Source: Clostridia bacterium (GTDB taxonomy: Bacteria; Bacillota; Clostridia; Oscillospirales; CAG-272). From it: a stretch of 35,252 nt of DNA. Positions within the stretch are counted from its first letter, which is position 1; every line of letters begins with the position of its first letter. A program made the position numbers and the translations under genes. Shown here piece after piece: positions 27,857 through 35,252 of the stretch. The stretch covers positions 1-35,252 of the forward strand of contig JAFXHA010000025.1 in NCBI GenBank assembly GCA_017536635.1, read 5' to 3'. The notes under the pieces are model-generated. The model was not told where the DNA came from and made no database searches. It saw only the letters and a list, made by a program, of their open reading frames with translations.

Positions 27857-27885
27857 TTGAAAAAAGTTTTTAATTGTGTTATAAT
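27857..27885 (+). promoter_or_regulatory. Promoter of the pheS T-box operon
   Basis: TTGAAA (27857-27862), 17-bp spacer, TATAAT (27880-27885). Confidence 0.82.
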
Positions 27886-27891
27886 ATCTTT

Positions 27892-28145
27892 TGTTATAAA
27901 AACCAAAAGCTATGATGAAGCTTGCGGCTTTTGTCTTAAGCTACAGAGAATACCGCCTTGGCTGCGAGCGGTTGCTTATAATAAAGCTTGCCCTTCCCTT
28001 CGGAGCTGACCTTGTGAACGCTTTGGCTTTTAGCGAGGTCCGGTCGATACCGTTATTTATCGTCAAAGTGTTGGCTTTGTGCCGAAATTTAGGTGGTACC
28101 GCGGAGTTTTACCCCGTCCTATTTATTTAGGACGGGTATTTTTAT
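27892..28145 (+). promoter_or_regulatory. T-box leader of pheST, Phe-type
   Basis: Stem I with an AGAGAATACCGC distal segment (near 27945), a specifier region GCCCTTCCC holding UUC (Phe) at 27994-27996 (a second UUC is at 27999-28001), T-box core AGGTGGTACCGCGGAG (28091-28106), and terminator stem CCCGTCCTA/TAGGACGGG (28113-28136) followed by TATTTTTATTT. It fills the 407-nt gap between the peptide-binding gene and pheS and fits control by uncharged tRNA-Phe. Confidence 0.93.
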
Positions 28146-28184
28146 TTACTTATAAAAGATAATAGAAAGGAAATAAATCGAACA

Positions 28185-29198
28185 ATGAAAGAAAAATTGC
28201 AATTGATCAAATCCGAAGCGCTTTCCGCAATCGCAGCGGATAACGCTGACCTGGAACAGATCAGAATCAAGTATCTCGGAAAAAAGGGTGAGCTGACCGC
28301 AGTGCTTCGCGGAATGGGCGCACTCTCTCCTGAGGAAAGACCTATCGTAGGACAGATAGCCAACGAGGTTCGTGCACAGATCGAGGAAGCTATTGCAGAA
28401 AGATCTGCTCTTCTCAAGCAGCTTGAGCTCGAAAAGAAGCTCGCCGAGGAAAAGATCGACGTAACTATGCCTGCGGCAGAAATGAAGGTAGGCATGCTTC
28501 ATCCTCTTACAAAGGTTCAAAGAACCATTGAGGAGATATTCATCGGAATGGGATTCTCCATCGCAGAGGGACCTGAGGTAGAGCTTGATTACTACAACTT
28601 CCAAGCACTCAACATTCCCGAGAATCACCCCGCAAGAGACACGCAGGATACGTTTTATATCACAGATAACATTCTGCTTCGTTCTCAGACCTCTCCCGTT
28701 CAGGTAAGAACAATGGAAAAGCAAAAGCCCCCGATAAGAGTTATCTCTCCCGGACGCGTTTACCGTTCCGATGCGGTTGACGCTACGCACTCTCCCCTTT
28801 TCCATCAGGTTGAGGGACTTGTAGTTGACAAGGGCGTAACTATGGGAGATCTCAAGGGTATGCTCGAGACCTTTGCAAAAACACTTTTCGGAGAGAACAC
28901 GAGACTTCGTTTCCGTCCTCACCACTTCCCGTTTACAGAGCCATCTGCCGAGGTTGACGTTTCCTGCTTCGTATGCGGCGGTGAAGGTTGTAGAGTATGT
29001 AAAAATGAAGGTTGGATAGAGATCCTCGGTGCAGGTATGGTCCACCCGTTCGTGCTTTCAAACTGCGGTATCGATCCCGAGGAATACAGCGGCTTTGCGT
29101 TTGGTATGGGCGTTGAAAGAATCGCTATGAAGTATTACGGCATAGACGATATGCGCCATCTTTACGAGAACGACGTTCGCTTCCTCGAACAGTTCTGA
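28185..29198 (+). CDS. pheS: Phenylalanine-tRNA ligase, alpha subunit
   Basis: Catalytic subunit of the (alpha-beta)2 class II synthetase that charges tRNA-Phe. It has 337 residues: an N-terminal coiled-coil for tRNA binding (about 1-95), then the catalytic core with [19 protein letters not shown], the PVQVRTME and [21 protein letters not shown] motif 2 region, and [18 protein letters not shown] motif 3. An insertion carries four Cys (261, 264, 269, 272) in CxxC-x4-CxxC spacing, suggesting a zinc site as in other Clostridia PheS. It is preceded by a Phe T-box and followed by pheT after 51 nt. Confidence 0.98.
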   Translation: MKEKLQLIKSEALSAIAADNADLEQIRIKYLGKKGELTAVLRGMGALSPEERPIVGQIANEVRAQIEEAIAERSALLKQLELEKKLAEEKIDVTMPAAEMKVGMLHPLTKVQRTIEEIFIGMGFSIAEGPEVELDYYNFQALNIPENHPARDTQDTFYITDNILLRSQTSPVQVRTMEKQKPPIRVISPGRVYRSDAVDATHSPLFHQVEGLVVDKGVTMGDLKGMLETFAKTLFGENTRLRFRPHHFPFTEPSAEVDVSCFVCGGEGCRVCKNEGWIEILGAGMVHPFVLSNCGIDPEEYSGFAFGMGVERIAMKYYGIDDMRHLYENDVRFLEQF

Positions 29199-29249
29199 TC
29201 TATTGCATTGGAATTTTAAATTGATACGAAACAGAAAGGATCTTAAAAT

Positions 29250-31640
29250 ATGAATTTATCAAGAAACTGGCTCGCGGATTTCGTTGACGTAGCTGATATC
29301 GGCAACAAGGAATACTGCGACAGAATGACAGATACAGGCTCAAAGGTAGAATGCTTTGAGCAGCTTGCAGAGGACATTGAAAACGTCGTCGTAGCAAGGA
29401 TCACAGAAATAAAGCCCCACGAAAACAGCGATCATCTTCAGATCTGCCAGGTGGATATCGGCAGCAAGACCGTACAGATAGTTACGGGCGCGCAGAATGT
29501 TTTTGAAGGTGCTATCGTACCCGCCGCTATCCCTACCGCACATCTCCCCGGCGGAATAGTTATTAAATCGGGCAAGCTCCGCGGAGTTCAGTCCGACGGT
29601 ATGCTCTGCTCTATGGGTGAGCTGAACCTCACAGAGCACGATATGCCCGGCAAGATCGCAGACGGAATACTCATTCTCGACGAGGAATTCGGAGACAAGC
29701 TTGGAATGGATATCAGAGATGCTTTGATGCTCAGAGATTCCGTAGTAGAATTTGAGATCACATCCAACCGTCCCGATTGCTTGTCGGTTATCGGACTTGC
29801 AAGAGAAAGTGCCGTTTCCTTTAACCGTGAGTTCAAGCTTAACTCTCCCAAGGTAAAGGGCTGTAACGACGGAGATAAGATCGGCAATTATCTTTCGGTA
29901 GCAATAGATGCTCCCGATCTCTGCCACAGATATATGGCAAGAGTGGTAAAGAACGTAAAGATCGAGCCCTCGCCTCTCTGGCTCAGAATGAGACTTCGCG
30001 CGAGCGGTGTTCGTCCTATCAACAACATCGTTGATATAACCAACTACGTTATGCTCGAATACGGTCAGCCTATGCACGCATTCGATTATACCTGCCTTGA
30101 CAACTCCTCTATCATCGTACGCCGTGCAGGCGACGGTGAGATATTCAAATCTCTTGACGATCAGGATCACACGCTTGACAGCTCTATGCTCGTTATCGCT
30201 GACCAGAATAAAGCAGTCGCCCTTGCAGGCGTTATGGGTGGCGCAAACAGTGAGATAAAGGACAATACGACCACAGTCGTATTCGAGTCCGCGTGCTTCC
30301 TTGGATCATCGGTTCGCGTTACCGCAAAGAAGAACGGTATGAGAACCGAAAGCTCTGCACGTTTCGAAAAGGGACTTGATCCCGAGAACTGCTACGCAGG
30401 TCTCGAGCGCGCTTGTGAGCTCGTAGAGCTTCTCGGCGCGGGTGAGGTCGTAAATGAGATCATCGACGTTTATCCCGGCAAGACTGAGCCCACAAAGCTT
30501 CCCTTCCAGCCCGACGTTATGAACGCATTCCTCGGAACTGACGTTGACGCGGCAGAAATGAAGAAGATCCTCGAAACGCTCGAGTTCACATTTGAGGGCG
30601 ATATGATGGTAGCGCCTTCCTTCCGCGCCGATATCGGATGCATGAACGACGTTGCTGAGGAGATCGCGAGAATATACGGATACAACAAGATCATCTCGGG
30701 CAAGCTCAGAGGCGAAACCACTCAGGGCGGATACACTCCCAAGCAGAAATTTGAGATAGATCTTGAAAATATGCTTTGCGGCATCGGTCTTGACCAGATA
30801 CAGACCTTCTCGTTTATCAGCCCGAAGTACTATGACAAGATAAGACTCCCCGAGGATTCCACGCTTCGCAATTCAGTAGTTATCAGCAATCCTCTTGGAG
30901 AGGACACAAGCGTTATGAGAACCACCGCCCTTCCTTCTATGATGGAAGTTATCGCAAGAAACTATAATTTCAACAATGCAAACGTTCGTCTCTTTGAGAT
31001 AGCAACCGTTTATATTCCTACCGCTCCCGATGCACTTCCCGATGAAAAGAAGGTTATCTCGGTCGGTATGTACGGAGACTGCGATTTCTATACTCTTAAG
31101 GGCGTTTGTGAGAACGTGTTGAAGCTTGCGGCCGTTGAAGGCTACGAGATATCCTCTTACTCTGAGAACGCTTCCTATCACCCCGGAAGATGCGCTGTGA
31201 TCAGCGTTGACGGTAAACAGTTGGGAATCTTCGGTCAGCTTCACCCCGCAACTCAGAACAACTACGGCATTGATACTGCGGTTTATGCGGCTGAGCTTGA
31301 TTTCGAGGCAATATTCGAGATCATGAATCCCATAAAGCAGTACACTCCTCTGCCCAAGTACCCCGCATCCACTCGTGATTTCTCCTTCCTTTGCGACGAA
31401 TCGCTTGAGGTAGGCAAGATAATGGCAGTAATGAAAAAGGCGGGCGGAAAGACGGTTGAATCTGTAAATCTGTTCGACATTTACAGAGGTCAGCAGATCG
31501 GCGAGAATAAGAAGTCGGTATCCATAAGAGTTATTCTTCGTGCCGCAGACCGAACCCTCACCGTTGAGGAGACCGAAAAGGTCAGCGCCAAGATACTCGC
31601 GGCTCTTGACAAGGAGCTTGGAATCGCTCTCAGAATGTAA
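29250..31640 (+). CDS. pheT: Phenylalanine-tRNA ligase, beta subunit
   Basis: Large tRNA-binding and editing subunit partnering PheS. At 796 residues it is full length. It has an N-terminal EMAP-type tRNA-binding OB fold (about 40-150: VVVARITEIKPHENSDHLQI), a B3/B4 editing domain (about 200-380), a B5 domain, a pseudo-catalytic core (NPLGEDTSVMRTTALPSMME), and a C-terminal FDX-ACB anticodon-binding domain (PKYPASTRDFSFLCDES to the end). The ribosome binding site is GAAAGGAT. The gene that follows begins 19 nt downstream. Confidence 0.98.
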   Translation: MNLSRNWLADFVDVADIGNKEYCDRMTDTGSKVECFEQLAEDIENVVVARITEIKPHENSDHLQICQVDIGSKTVQIVTGAQNVFEGAIVPAAIPTAHLPGGIVIKSGKLRGVQSDGMLCSMGELNLTEHDMPGKIADGILILDEEFGDKLGMDIRDALMLRDSVVEFEITSNRPDCLSVIGLARESAVSFNREFKLNSPKVKGCNDGDKIGNYLSVAIDAPDLCHRYMARVVKNVKIEPSPLWLRMRLRASGVRPINNIVDITNYVMLEYGQPMHAFDYTCLDNSSIIVRRAGDGEIFKSLDDQDHTLDSSMLVIADQNKAVALAGVMGGANSEIKDNTTTVVFESACFLGSSVRVTAKKNGMRTESSARFEKGLDPENCYAGLERACELVELLGAGEVVNEIIDVYPGKTEPTKLPFQPDVMNAFLGTDVDAAEMKKILETLEFTFEGDMMVAPSFRADIGCMNDVAEEIARIYGYNKIISGKLRGETTQGGYTPKQKFEIDLENMLCGIGLDQIQTFSFISPKYYDKIRLPEDSTLRNSVVISNPLGEDTSVMRTTALPSMMEVIARNYNFNNANVRLFEIATVYIPTAPDALPDEKKVISVGMYGDCDFYTLKGVCENVLKLAAVEGYEISSYSENASYHPGRCAVISVDGKQLGIFGQLHPATQNNYGIDTAVYAAELDFEAIFEIMNPIKQYTPLPKYPASTRDFSFLCDESLEVGKIMAVMKKAGGKTVESVNLFDIYRGQQIGENKKSVSIRVILRAADRTLTVEETEKVSAKILAALDKELGIALRM

Positions 31641-31659
31641 TTTCTTTTGAGGGTCAGAT

Positions 31660-31869
31660 ATGGAAAAAGAAAAGCTTGCAAGAATCAATTATCTTGCCAA
31701 TAAATCCAAAACCGAACCTCTCACCGACGCGGAAAAGGCCGAGCAAGCAGAGCTTCGCCGTGAGTACATCGCGGAGATACGCGCATCCTTTGGTGCAATG
31801 CTTGATAACACCGTGATACAATATCCCGACGGTAGCAGAGAAAACGTCAAGGACAGAAACAAAAAATAA
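31660..31869 (+). CDS. DUF896 family protein (YnzC-like)
   Basis: A 69-residue protein of the DUF896 family, common in Firmicutes and related by some to the SOS-linked YneB-YnzC region of Bacillus; its function is unclear. The hallmark is the helical hairpin ARINYLANKSKTEPLTDAEK followed by EQAELRREYIAEIRASF and a polar tail. It is the last gene of the pheST operon, 19 nt after pheT with a GAGGG ribosome binding site, and ends just before a terminator. Confidence 0.9.
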   Translation: MEKEKLARINYLANKSKTEPLTDAEKAEQAELRREYIAEIRASFGAMLDNTVIQYPDGSRENVKDRNKK

Positions 31870-31873
31870 AATT

Positions 31874-31905
31874 ATCGCCCCGATACTCTCGGGGCGATTT
31901 ATTTA
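31874..31905 (+). terminator. Terminator of pheS-pheT-DUF896
   Basis: Perfect 10-bp stem ATCGCCCCGA/TCGGGGCGAT, loop TACTC, followed by TTATTTAT. Confidence 0.85.
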
Positions 31906-31912
31906 TAAACGC

Positions 31913-31941
31913 TTGACTTTCTCGCGATTTTTAATTATAAT
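31913..31941 (+). promoter_or_regulatory. Promoter of the transglutaminase-fold lipoprotein
   Basis: TTGACT (31913-31918), 17-bp spacer, TATAAT (31936-31941). Confidence 0.82.
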
Positions 31942-31973
31942 ATAATCAAAGATGTGCAAAGGAGATACCGATT

Positions 31974-33194
31974 ATGAAGCATTTAAGATCAATACGTGCG
32001 GCAATATTATTGCTCGCGTTATGTATGATATTTAGCTCTTGCTCTTTTCTTCCCGAGATTCCATCGCTTCCAAGCGATGCCCCCAAAACGAGCGAGTCAA
32101 TTGTAGAGCCAAGCGGCACGGAAACTACTGACGCCACGCGCGATACGGTTCTCACTACCGATGAAACGACCGCTATATTTATCACCACGGGTACCGAAAC
32201 TACGGATACCGAGGAGACTACCGCGCCGGAGACAGAAGTCGAAACAAATGCACCGGAAATAGAGGATATACCTTTTGTCAAGGGAGAGTATGCGTCTTCT
32301 GACGGATATAACGCTCTCCTGAGCTTTGAAAACGGCGAAGATATGCAATTGGTCTACGGAAGATTAAAAGCGCTTGCAGACAAAATTCACGCCTCTGAGG
32401 AGATAGATGCATATCCGCTTGAGATAAACGCCACGGATACGGTAGAAAACATCATCGGCAGCGTTCCCTACCCCTCGACCATATCTCAAGAGGAGCTTTT
32501 CTTGGTATTCAATATGTTCAGGGCGGACAATCCTATATATTATTGGATAAACAATCAGATCATATTTTCGTCAAAGGATCTTTACATAATGACGGTTGAC
32601 GATTACGCGAACGGAGAGATTCGCAAGGGATACAGCACTATCATAGAAACAAAGATCAACGAATATCTGAACGCGGTCAAGAATGAGACGAGTGCTTACA
32701 AAAAAGCTCTCTATTTCCACGACACCATTATAAAAAATATGGATTATGCCGCAAACGATCAGGGCATTATGTTTGAAGGACTCAAATATCACAATATTTT
32801 AGGTGCTTTCGTTGAAGGCAGCGGCGTATGCGAATCCTATGCCAAGGCATTTCAGCTTCTTCTCAATGCTTCAAATATAGAAAACTGCTACGTTATCGGA
32901 GTTTCGGGAACTGTTATGGCATCAGGCATCGGACACGTATGGAATATGATAAAGCTTGACGACGGAAAATGGTATTACTGCGATCTGACCTGGGACGATC
33001 TCGGCGAAGATGGAGACGGTATCCACTATAATAATTTCTGCGCAGGCTCGGAGACCGACATAAATGAAGGATTTGTCGGAGATCCCGCAACCTTTGAGGC
33101 TGAACACATTGAAAATCTTCCGAGTGGCACAGGCGAGGATTTCCTCTATGCCCTGCCCGTCGCGTCGGAAACGAAATATATTCCTGAAACATAA
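31974..33194 (+). CDS. Lipoprotein with transglutaminase-like cysteine protease fold
   Basis: A 406-residue exported protein. The signal peptide ends FSSC with Cys23 as probable lipid anchor. A Thr/Glu-rich spacer (about 35-98) links it to an alpha/beta region and then a transglutaminase-core domain. The catalytic triad is visible as Cys286 in GSGVCESYAKAFQLLL, His321 in GIGHVWNMIKLDDGKWYYCDLTWDD, and Asp337 in the same block. Such domains act as peptidases, amidases or crosslinkers on surface proteins or peptidoglycan; the activity here is unknown. It is a single gene with its own promoter and shares a terminator region with the convergent XRE gene. The ribosome binding site is AAAGGAG. Confidence 0.9.
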   Translation: MKHLRSIRAAILLLALCMIFSSCSFLPEIPSLPSDAPKTSESIVEPSGTETTDATRDTVLTTDETTAIFITTGTETTDTEETTAPETEVETNAPEIEDIPFVKGEYASSDGYNALLSFENGEDMQLVYGRLKALADKIHASEEIDAYPLEINATDTVENIIGSVPYPSTISQEELFLVFNMFRADNPIYYWINNQIIFSSKDLYIMTVDDYANGEIRKGYSTIIETKINEYLNAVKNETSAYKKALYFHDTIIKNMDYAANDQGIMFEGLKYHNILGAFVEGSGVCESYAKAFQLLLNASNIENCYVIGVSGTVMASGIGHVWNMIKLDDGKWYYCDLTWDDLGEDGDGIHYNNFCAGSETDINEGFVGDPATFEAEHIENLPSGTGEDFLYALPVASETKYIPET

Positions 33195-33197
33195 ACT

Positions 33198-33232
33198 AAA
33201 GGACAGAGATTTTTCTCTGTCCTTTAATTTTT
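33198..33232. terminator. Bidirectional terminator
   Basis: Perfect 12-bp stem AAAGGACAGAGA/TCTCTGTCCTTT with TTTT loop between convergent genes; followed by TAATTTTTA on the plus side and by AGTTTATGTTT on the minus side. Confidence 0.85.
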
Positions 33233-34289
33233 AGAGTACCGCGAGTCTTTCCTTGATGCTCACAAAGCGTGGGTCATCTTTTATTGATGCAAAAATATTT
33301 TCATTGTTATTTAGATACCGCAAATAAGATTGGGCCAACGTGGCTTCACTGCTCCTTGAAGTATCTTTTTTATTGATCTTTACTTTGTTAACGAGCAATG
33401 ACGTGTGAGAAATTTCCGTAAATTCATTGAAGCGTTCAATATGGATGAGCATTCTTTCAAGGTCTTCAATCGCGGTATCAAATTGCCCTGCTCTGCCACT
33501 ATCATTTGCCATAAAAAAGCTGATCCTTGCCAGACGATCATGATAAAATCCGAAATCCTGATTGGGAAAAATCATATTGAAAATATCATATAGAGTTTTC
33601 CACATCGAATGCTTTTCTTCGTGTGTATATCCGGATCTATCACATTGTCGCAAGAGATATGACATATACAGATACATGAAATCACAAACCTTATAAAAAT
33701 AATTTTGACAATGCTCTACAAGCGCATCACCCTCGAGAACGTGTAAATAAAGGTCTTGATTTATAGGAAGCATATCAGCATACTTTTGAGCGTTTTTTCT
33801 ATCTCCCTTATGAAGATAGGAAAAACACAAGCCTCGAATAGCTCCTACTTTGTACTCCATATTTGAAGAATGTATAAATCGCTCACCGAGCGTAACTATT
33901 TCGTCAAAACTCTCGTCGATATATCCGTTTTGTAATACCTTCATCAAATTGTATAGAACGGTCTCATCATTCGGATATTTTTTTTGCATGGCTCTGCACA
34001 GCTCTAAACGTTCGGCTGTTTTTCCTTGACTGTATAATTCCTGATGTTTTTTAACAAATTCATCGATATCTTCCTGCTTACGAATAGAGTCGCATCCAAG
34101 CAGAAAATCTACGGTAGTATCATAAAATGAAGCTATATGCGGCAAAAGCATAATATCGGGCAATCCATCGCCGCGTTCCCATTTGGAAACGGCTTGCACG
34201 GATATGCCGAGATTATCCGCGAGCTCCTCCTGCGTGTTGCCGCGCTCTTTGCGAAGATTTTTAATAGTTTGTGCAAAATTGATTTCCAT
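33231..34289 (-). CDS. XRE-family regulator with C-terminal helical repeats
   Basis: A 352-residue protein. The N-terminal Cro/CI HTH (about 5-60) includes TQEELADNLGISVQAVSKWERG, a strong match to XRE regulators, and the DNA-binding unit ends at TTVDFLLGCDS. The remaining 290 residues are helical and look like degenerate TPR repeats (LELCRAMQKKYPNDETVLYNL, RKNAQKYADMLP, FDTAIEDLERML), as in peptide- or metabolite-responsive regulators, though no ligand can be named. The start follows GGAGG. It is flanked by a bidirectional terminator and its own promoter, with no obvious target gene. Confidence 0.9.
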   Translation of the reverse strand: MEINFAQTIKNLRKERGNTQEELADNLGISVQAVSKWERGDGLPDIMLLPHIASFYDTTVDFLLGCDSIRKQEDIDEFVKKHQELYSQGKTAERLELCRAMQKKYPNDETVLYNLMKVLQNGYIDESFDEIVTLGERFIHSSNMEYKVGAIRGLCFSYLHKGDRKNAQKYADMLPINQDLYLHVLEGDALVEHCQNYFYKVCDFMYLYMSYLLRQCDRSGYTHEEKHSMWKTLYDIFNMIFPNQDFGFYHDRLARISFFMANDSGRAGQFDTAIEDLERMLIHIERFNEFTEISHTSLLVNKVKINKKDTSRSSEATLAQSYLRYLNNNENIFASIKDDPRFVSIKERLAVL

Positions 34290-34334
34290 AAGAAACCTCC
34301 TATTTTTTAAGTAACACGCGCATGTTCTGATTAT

Positions 34335-34362
34335 ATTATATCATTTTTGGAGAGAAAGTAAA
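34335..34362 (-). promoter_or_regulatory. Promoter of the XRE regulator
   Basis: TTTACT (34362-34357), 16-bp spacer, TATAAT (34340-34335), ahead of the GGAGG site. Confidence 0.7.
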
Positions 34363-34425
34363 TAACCGCTTCGTTTAATTTTGGTTTAAAATATCAACGG
34401 GTAGTATAATAAACAATTGCGCATA

Positions 34426-34459
34426 ACAAAAGGACGAGAAGATCTCGTCCCTTTGTATT
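34426..34459 (-). terminator. Terminator after trpB
   Basis: Stem ACAAA-GGACGAGA paired with TCTCGTCC-TTTGT with one internal mismatch and an AGA loop; on the minus strand it is followed by TATGCGC after a TTTTGT run inside the stem. Confidence 0.75.
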
Positions 34460-34466
34460 TATAATT

Positions 34467-35252
34467 TTATCTGATTCCGTAATTTTCGATAACGTAATCC
34501 ATATCCTTATCACCTCTGCCCGAGAGATTGATAAGCACGGAGCCGTGATCCATAGTCTTTGCGAGCTTCATTCCGAACGCTACTGCGTGCGAGCTCTCTA
34601 TTGCGGGGATTATGCCCTCAAGGCGAGCAAGCTTATAGAAAGCGTCGATAGTCTCCTCGTCATCGATAACGTCATATTTAACTCTGCCGATCTCCTGAAG
34701 AAATGCGTGCTCAGGGCCCGAGGACGGATAATCAAGTCCGCTTGCTACCGAATAAACGGGCGCGGGATCGCCGTTTTCGTCCTTGAGCATTATGCTGTTG
34801 AAGCCGTGCATAATTCCCTCTGTGCCGTATTTAAGGCTTGCCGCGTGATCGCCAAGCTTAGGGCCTCTGCCGAGAGGCTCAACGCCGTAAATATCAACGG
34901 GATCGTTAAGGAAGCCCGAGAAAAGTCCGGCCGCGTTCGATCCGCCGCCAACGCACGCAACTATGGCACTCGGCAAATGTCCTGTCATTTCGATGAACTG
35001 TTCCCTTGCCTCGATTCCCACAACGCTCTGGAAATCGCGAACCATCATCGGAAAAGGATGCGGGCCGAGAACCGAGCCGATGCAGTAGATAGCGTCGTTA
35101 TATTCCTTGCTGTATGCGTCAAATGCCGCATCAACCGCTTCCTTGAGCGTCTGCAGTCCGTGTGTTACCTCAACGACGTTTGCTCCAAGGATCTTCATAC
35201 GCGCTACGTTGGGTGCCTGCTTCTTTATATCTACCGAGCCCATATAAATATC
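34467..35252 (-). CDS. trpB: Tryptophan synthase beta chain, C-terminal part (5' end outside window)
   Basis: PLP enzyme joining indole and serine to make tryptophan, partner of TrpA. The last 262 residues are visible, in frame to the window edge. The opening [20 protein letters not shown] is an internal TrpB segment, so the Met at 35243 is not the start. The phosphate-binding GGGSNAAG and the closing [18 protein letters not shown] are typical; the PLP Lys lies outside. The segment [11 protein letters not shown] contains the catalytic-region motif of TrpB type 1. No other trp gene is visible in the window, so its operon context is unknown. Confidence 0.95.
   Translation of the reverse strand, partial: DIYMGSVDIKKQAPNVARMKILGANVVEVTHGLQTLKEAVDAAFDAYSKEYNDAIYCIGSVLGPHPFPMMVRDFQSVVGIEAREQFIEMTGHLPSAIVACVGGGSNAAGLFSGFLNDPVDIYGVEPLGRGPKLGDHAASLKYGTEGIMHGFNSIMLKDENGDPAPVYSVASGLDYPSSGPEHAFLQEIGRVKYDVIDDEETIDAFYKLARLEGIIPAIESSHAVAFGMKLAKTMDHGSVLINLSGRGDKDMDYVIENYGIR

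Noticed and set aside
26845..27906. Minus-strand 353-codon frame opposite the peptide-binding lipoprotein
   Set aside because: Runs through the terminator and promoter region of flanking genes; antisense shadow.
29340..30170. Minus-strand 276-codon frame opposite pheT
   Set aside because: Antisense to a certain gene, no supporting signals.
34381..34459. Plus-strand promoter-like pair (TTGGTT, 18 bp, TATAAT at 34405-34410) followed at once by a terminator, as for a tiny RNA
   Set aside because: The transcript would be only the terminator hairpin of trpB; -35 match is weak and AT-rich sequence explains it.
35243..35252. Possible trpB start at 35243 because the bases before it match those before the leuC start
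   Set aside because: The upstream codons read D-I-Y, which continues the internal TrpB consensus IYMG; the similarity to the leuC start region is coincidental.

Overview
The window looks like chromosomal DNA from a spore-forming, low-to-mid GC Firmicute of class Clostridia. The evidence is a gpr-spoIIP sporulation pair, three T-box leaders, near-consensus sigma-A promoters with 16-18 bp spacers, AGGAGG-type ribosome binding sites, and several Cys-anchored lipoproteins with Thr/Glu/Ser-rich spacers. The lipoprotein style suggests a gut or anaerobic-digester lineage, but that is inference and I cannot name a genus. Nothing in the window looks like a prophage, insertion sequence, CRISPR array, tRNA or rRNA gene.

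Positions 1-14260 (minus strand) are a branched-chain amino acid block. Read in the direction of transcription it begins with an Ile-type T-box and ilvA-ridA (13923 to 12343). A second promoter and T-box follow, then ilvB-ilvN-ilvC-coaX-(ECF S component)-ilvD-leuA-leuC-leuD-leuB-ilvE, with ilvE cut by the window edge. Together these genes cover threonine to 2-oxobutyrate, the shared Ile/Val steps, and the Leu branch. Two genes are not branched-chain enzymes: a type III pantothenate kinase homologue with an altered N-terminal motif, and a membrane substrate-binding subunit that may import pantothenate. A structured-looking 160-nt leader with its own candidate promoter lies between them.

Positions 14308-17200 (plus) hold the signal-recognition-particle/ribosome block ylxM-ffh-rpsP-khpA, a terminator, and an unrecognised 145-residue gene. 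Its 3' end overlaps a convergent GT4-type glycosyltransferase gene (17164-18282).

Positions 18335-22475 (plus) carry two paralogous solute-binding-type lipoproteins with no permease genes beside them. The first has an inserted repeat module plus a 14-triplet collagen-like stalk. Both are followed by the same 3' flank and terminator, but the terminator hairpin loop is inverted between the copies. A LexA/CI-type self-cleaving repressor homologue faces them (22484-23284, minus).

Positions 23381-25609 (minus) are gpr and spoIIP. A family 5 peptide-binding lipoprotein follows on the plus strand (25825-27777), then a T-box-controlled pheS-pheT-DUF896 operon (27857-31869), a transglutaminase-fold lipoprotein (31974-33194), an XRE regulator with a helical repeat tail (33231-34289, minus), and the C-terminal part of trpB (34467-35252, minus). 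The many long reading frames antisense to the enzyme genes are compositional shadows and were not annotated.
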